Source: Nitrospira sp. UBA6909 (lineage in GTDB: Bacteria; Nitrospirota; Nitrospiria; Nitrospirales; Nitrospiraceae). From it: DNA of 14,577 nucleotides. Every line of letters begins with the position of its first letter. Position 1 is the stretch's first letter. A model generated the notes under the pieces. That model was not told the origin of the DNA, ran no database searches, and saw only the letters and a list, made by a program, of their open reading frames with translations. The translations under genes were made by a program, and so were the position numbers. The stretch spans positions 1 to 14,577 of the forward strand of contig DKBD01000057.1 of assembly GCA_002451055.1 (NCBI GenBank), read 5' to 3'. Shown here piece by piece: positions 14,113 to 14,577 of the stretch.

Positions 14113-14577
14113 ATGGCATTCGAAGATCAAAGAACGACGGTCTATAAAGTCGACCCGGAGCATCCGGAGAGTGAAACCCTTCCGACTTTGCGGACGGAAG
14201 AGCTTCTCTTGAACATGGGCCCACAGCATCCCAGTACCCATGGAGTGCTCAAAGTCATCTTGGAACTGGAGGGAGAGCGGCTGGTGAAATCCACCCCGGT
14301 GATGGGTTTTCTTCACCGTGGAGTTGAAAAGCTTGCCGAAGACGGCACCTATCATCAATTCATTCCTCATACGGATCGGCTCGACTATGTGTGCGCGATG
14401 TACAATAACTTCGCATATTGCCGCGCCGTCGAAAAACTTTTGGATCTCAAGGTCCCGGATCGTGCCGAGTATTTGAGGACCATCGTCGCGGAGGTCCAAC
14501 GCATCATCGGTCACCAATTTTGGCTGAGCGCCCAGGCGCTCGATATCGGGGCCATGACCGTCTTTTTCTATTGCTTT
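14113..14577 (+). CDS. nuoD: NADH-quinone oxidoreductase subunit D (5' part, cut by window edge)
   Basis: The frame is open from the ATG at 14113 to the last base, 155 codons, roughly the first third or more of the 49-kDa-type subunit, which forms the quinone pocket with NuoB. Hallmarks: LLLNMGPQHPSTHGVLKVIL (31-50), GFLHRGVEKLAE (65-76), and HTDRLDYVCAMYNNFAYC (86-103). The quinone-binding histidine of the family should be one in the HPSTHG motif (H39 or H43). The gene continues beyond the window, so completeness cannot be judged. The ribosome site (ACAGG close to the ATG) is weak. Confidence 0.96.
   Translation, partial: MAFEDQRTTVYKVDPEHPESETLPTLRTEELLLNMGPQHPSTHGVLKVILELEGERLVKSTPVMGFLHRGVEKLAEDGTYHQFIPHTDRLDYVCAMYNNFAYCRAVEKLLDLKVPDRAEYLRTIVAEVQRIIGHQFWLSAQALDIGAMTVFFYCF

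Noticed and set aside
1..14577. CRISPR arrays, toxin-antitoxin pairs or defence systems
   Set aside because: No regularly spaced direct repeats, no cas-like or nuclease-like genes, and no paired small genes with such motifs were seen on either strand.

Overview
The window looks like a chromosomal segment of a Nitrospira-type bacterium (phylum Nitrospirota). This rests on overall gene similarity, on the style of the interspersed hairpin repeats, and on the split nuoA-nuoB-nuoC-nuoD layout. No rRNA or other definitive taxonomic marker is present, so the assignment is an inference. Composition is GC-rich and even across the window. I see no phage, insertion sequence, CRISPR array or defence island.

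Left part (1-5200). A possible 3' end of a plus-strand gene stops at 78 and is immediately followed by an imperfect inverted-repeat element (78-197). A run of five minus-strand genes follows. In transcription order (right to left) they are a HAD-IB phosphatase (5195-4506), queE (4479-3823), pepA (3723-2212), nagZ (2099-996) and a small hypothetical protein with a Pro/Ala-rich tail (860-363). They cover queuosine precursor synthesis, peptide turnover and peptidoglycan recycling. They may share a promoter at 5249-5277.

Centre (5200-7600). A very strong sigma70-type promoter (TTGACA, 18 bp, TATAAT) drives a tRNA-Leu with anticodon GAG. Its -35 box overlaps the -35 box of the opposing promoter for the HAD/queE cluster. 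A 145-bp inverted-repeat, MITE-like element lies just downstream of the tRNA. Next is a broken regulatory gene: a coiled-coil and partial GAF domain, with a frameshift, joined out of frame to the hinge and LuxR-type DNA-binding domain of a NarL-family response regulator. A stand-alone receiver protein and a four-helix membrane protein follow on the plus strand.

Right part (7600-14577). A PriA homologue on the minus strand keeps all eight zinc-binding cysteines but has lost Walker A, the DEAH box, motif V and the arginine finger. It looks like a helicase-dead PriA and is the most notable observation here. Upstream of it lies a secreted OmpA-family protein with a 126-residue disordered tail. 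About 1 kb of largely non-coding, hairpin-containing DNA separates this from the start of a respiratory complex I operon (nuoA, nuoB, nuoC and the 5' part of nuoD), which runs off the right edge.
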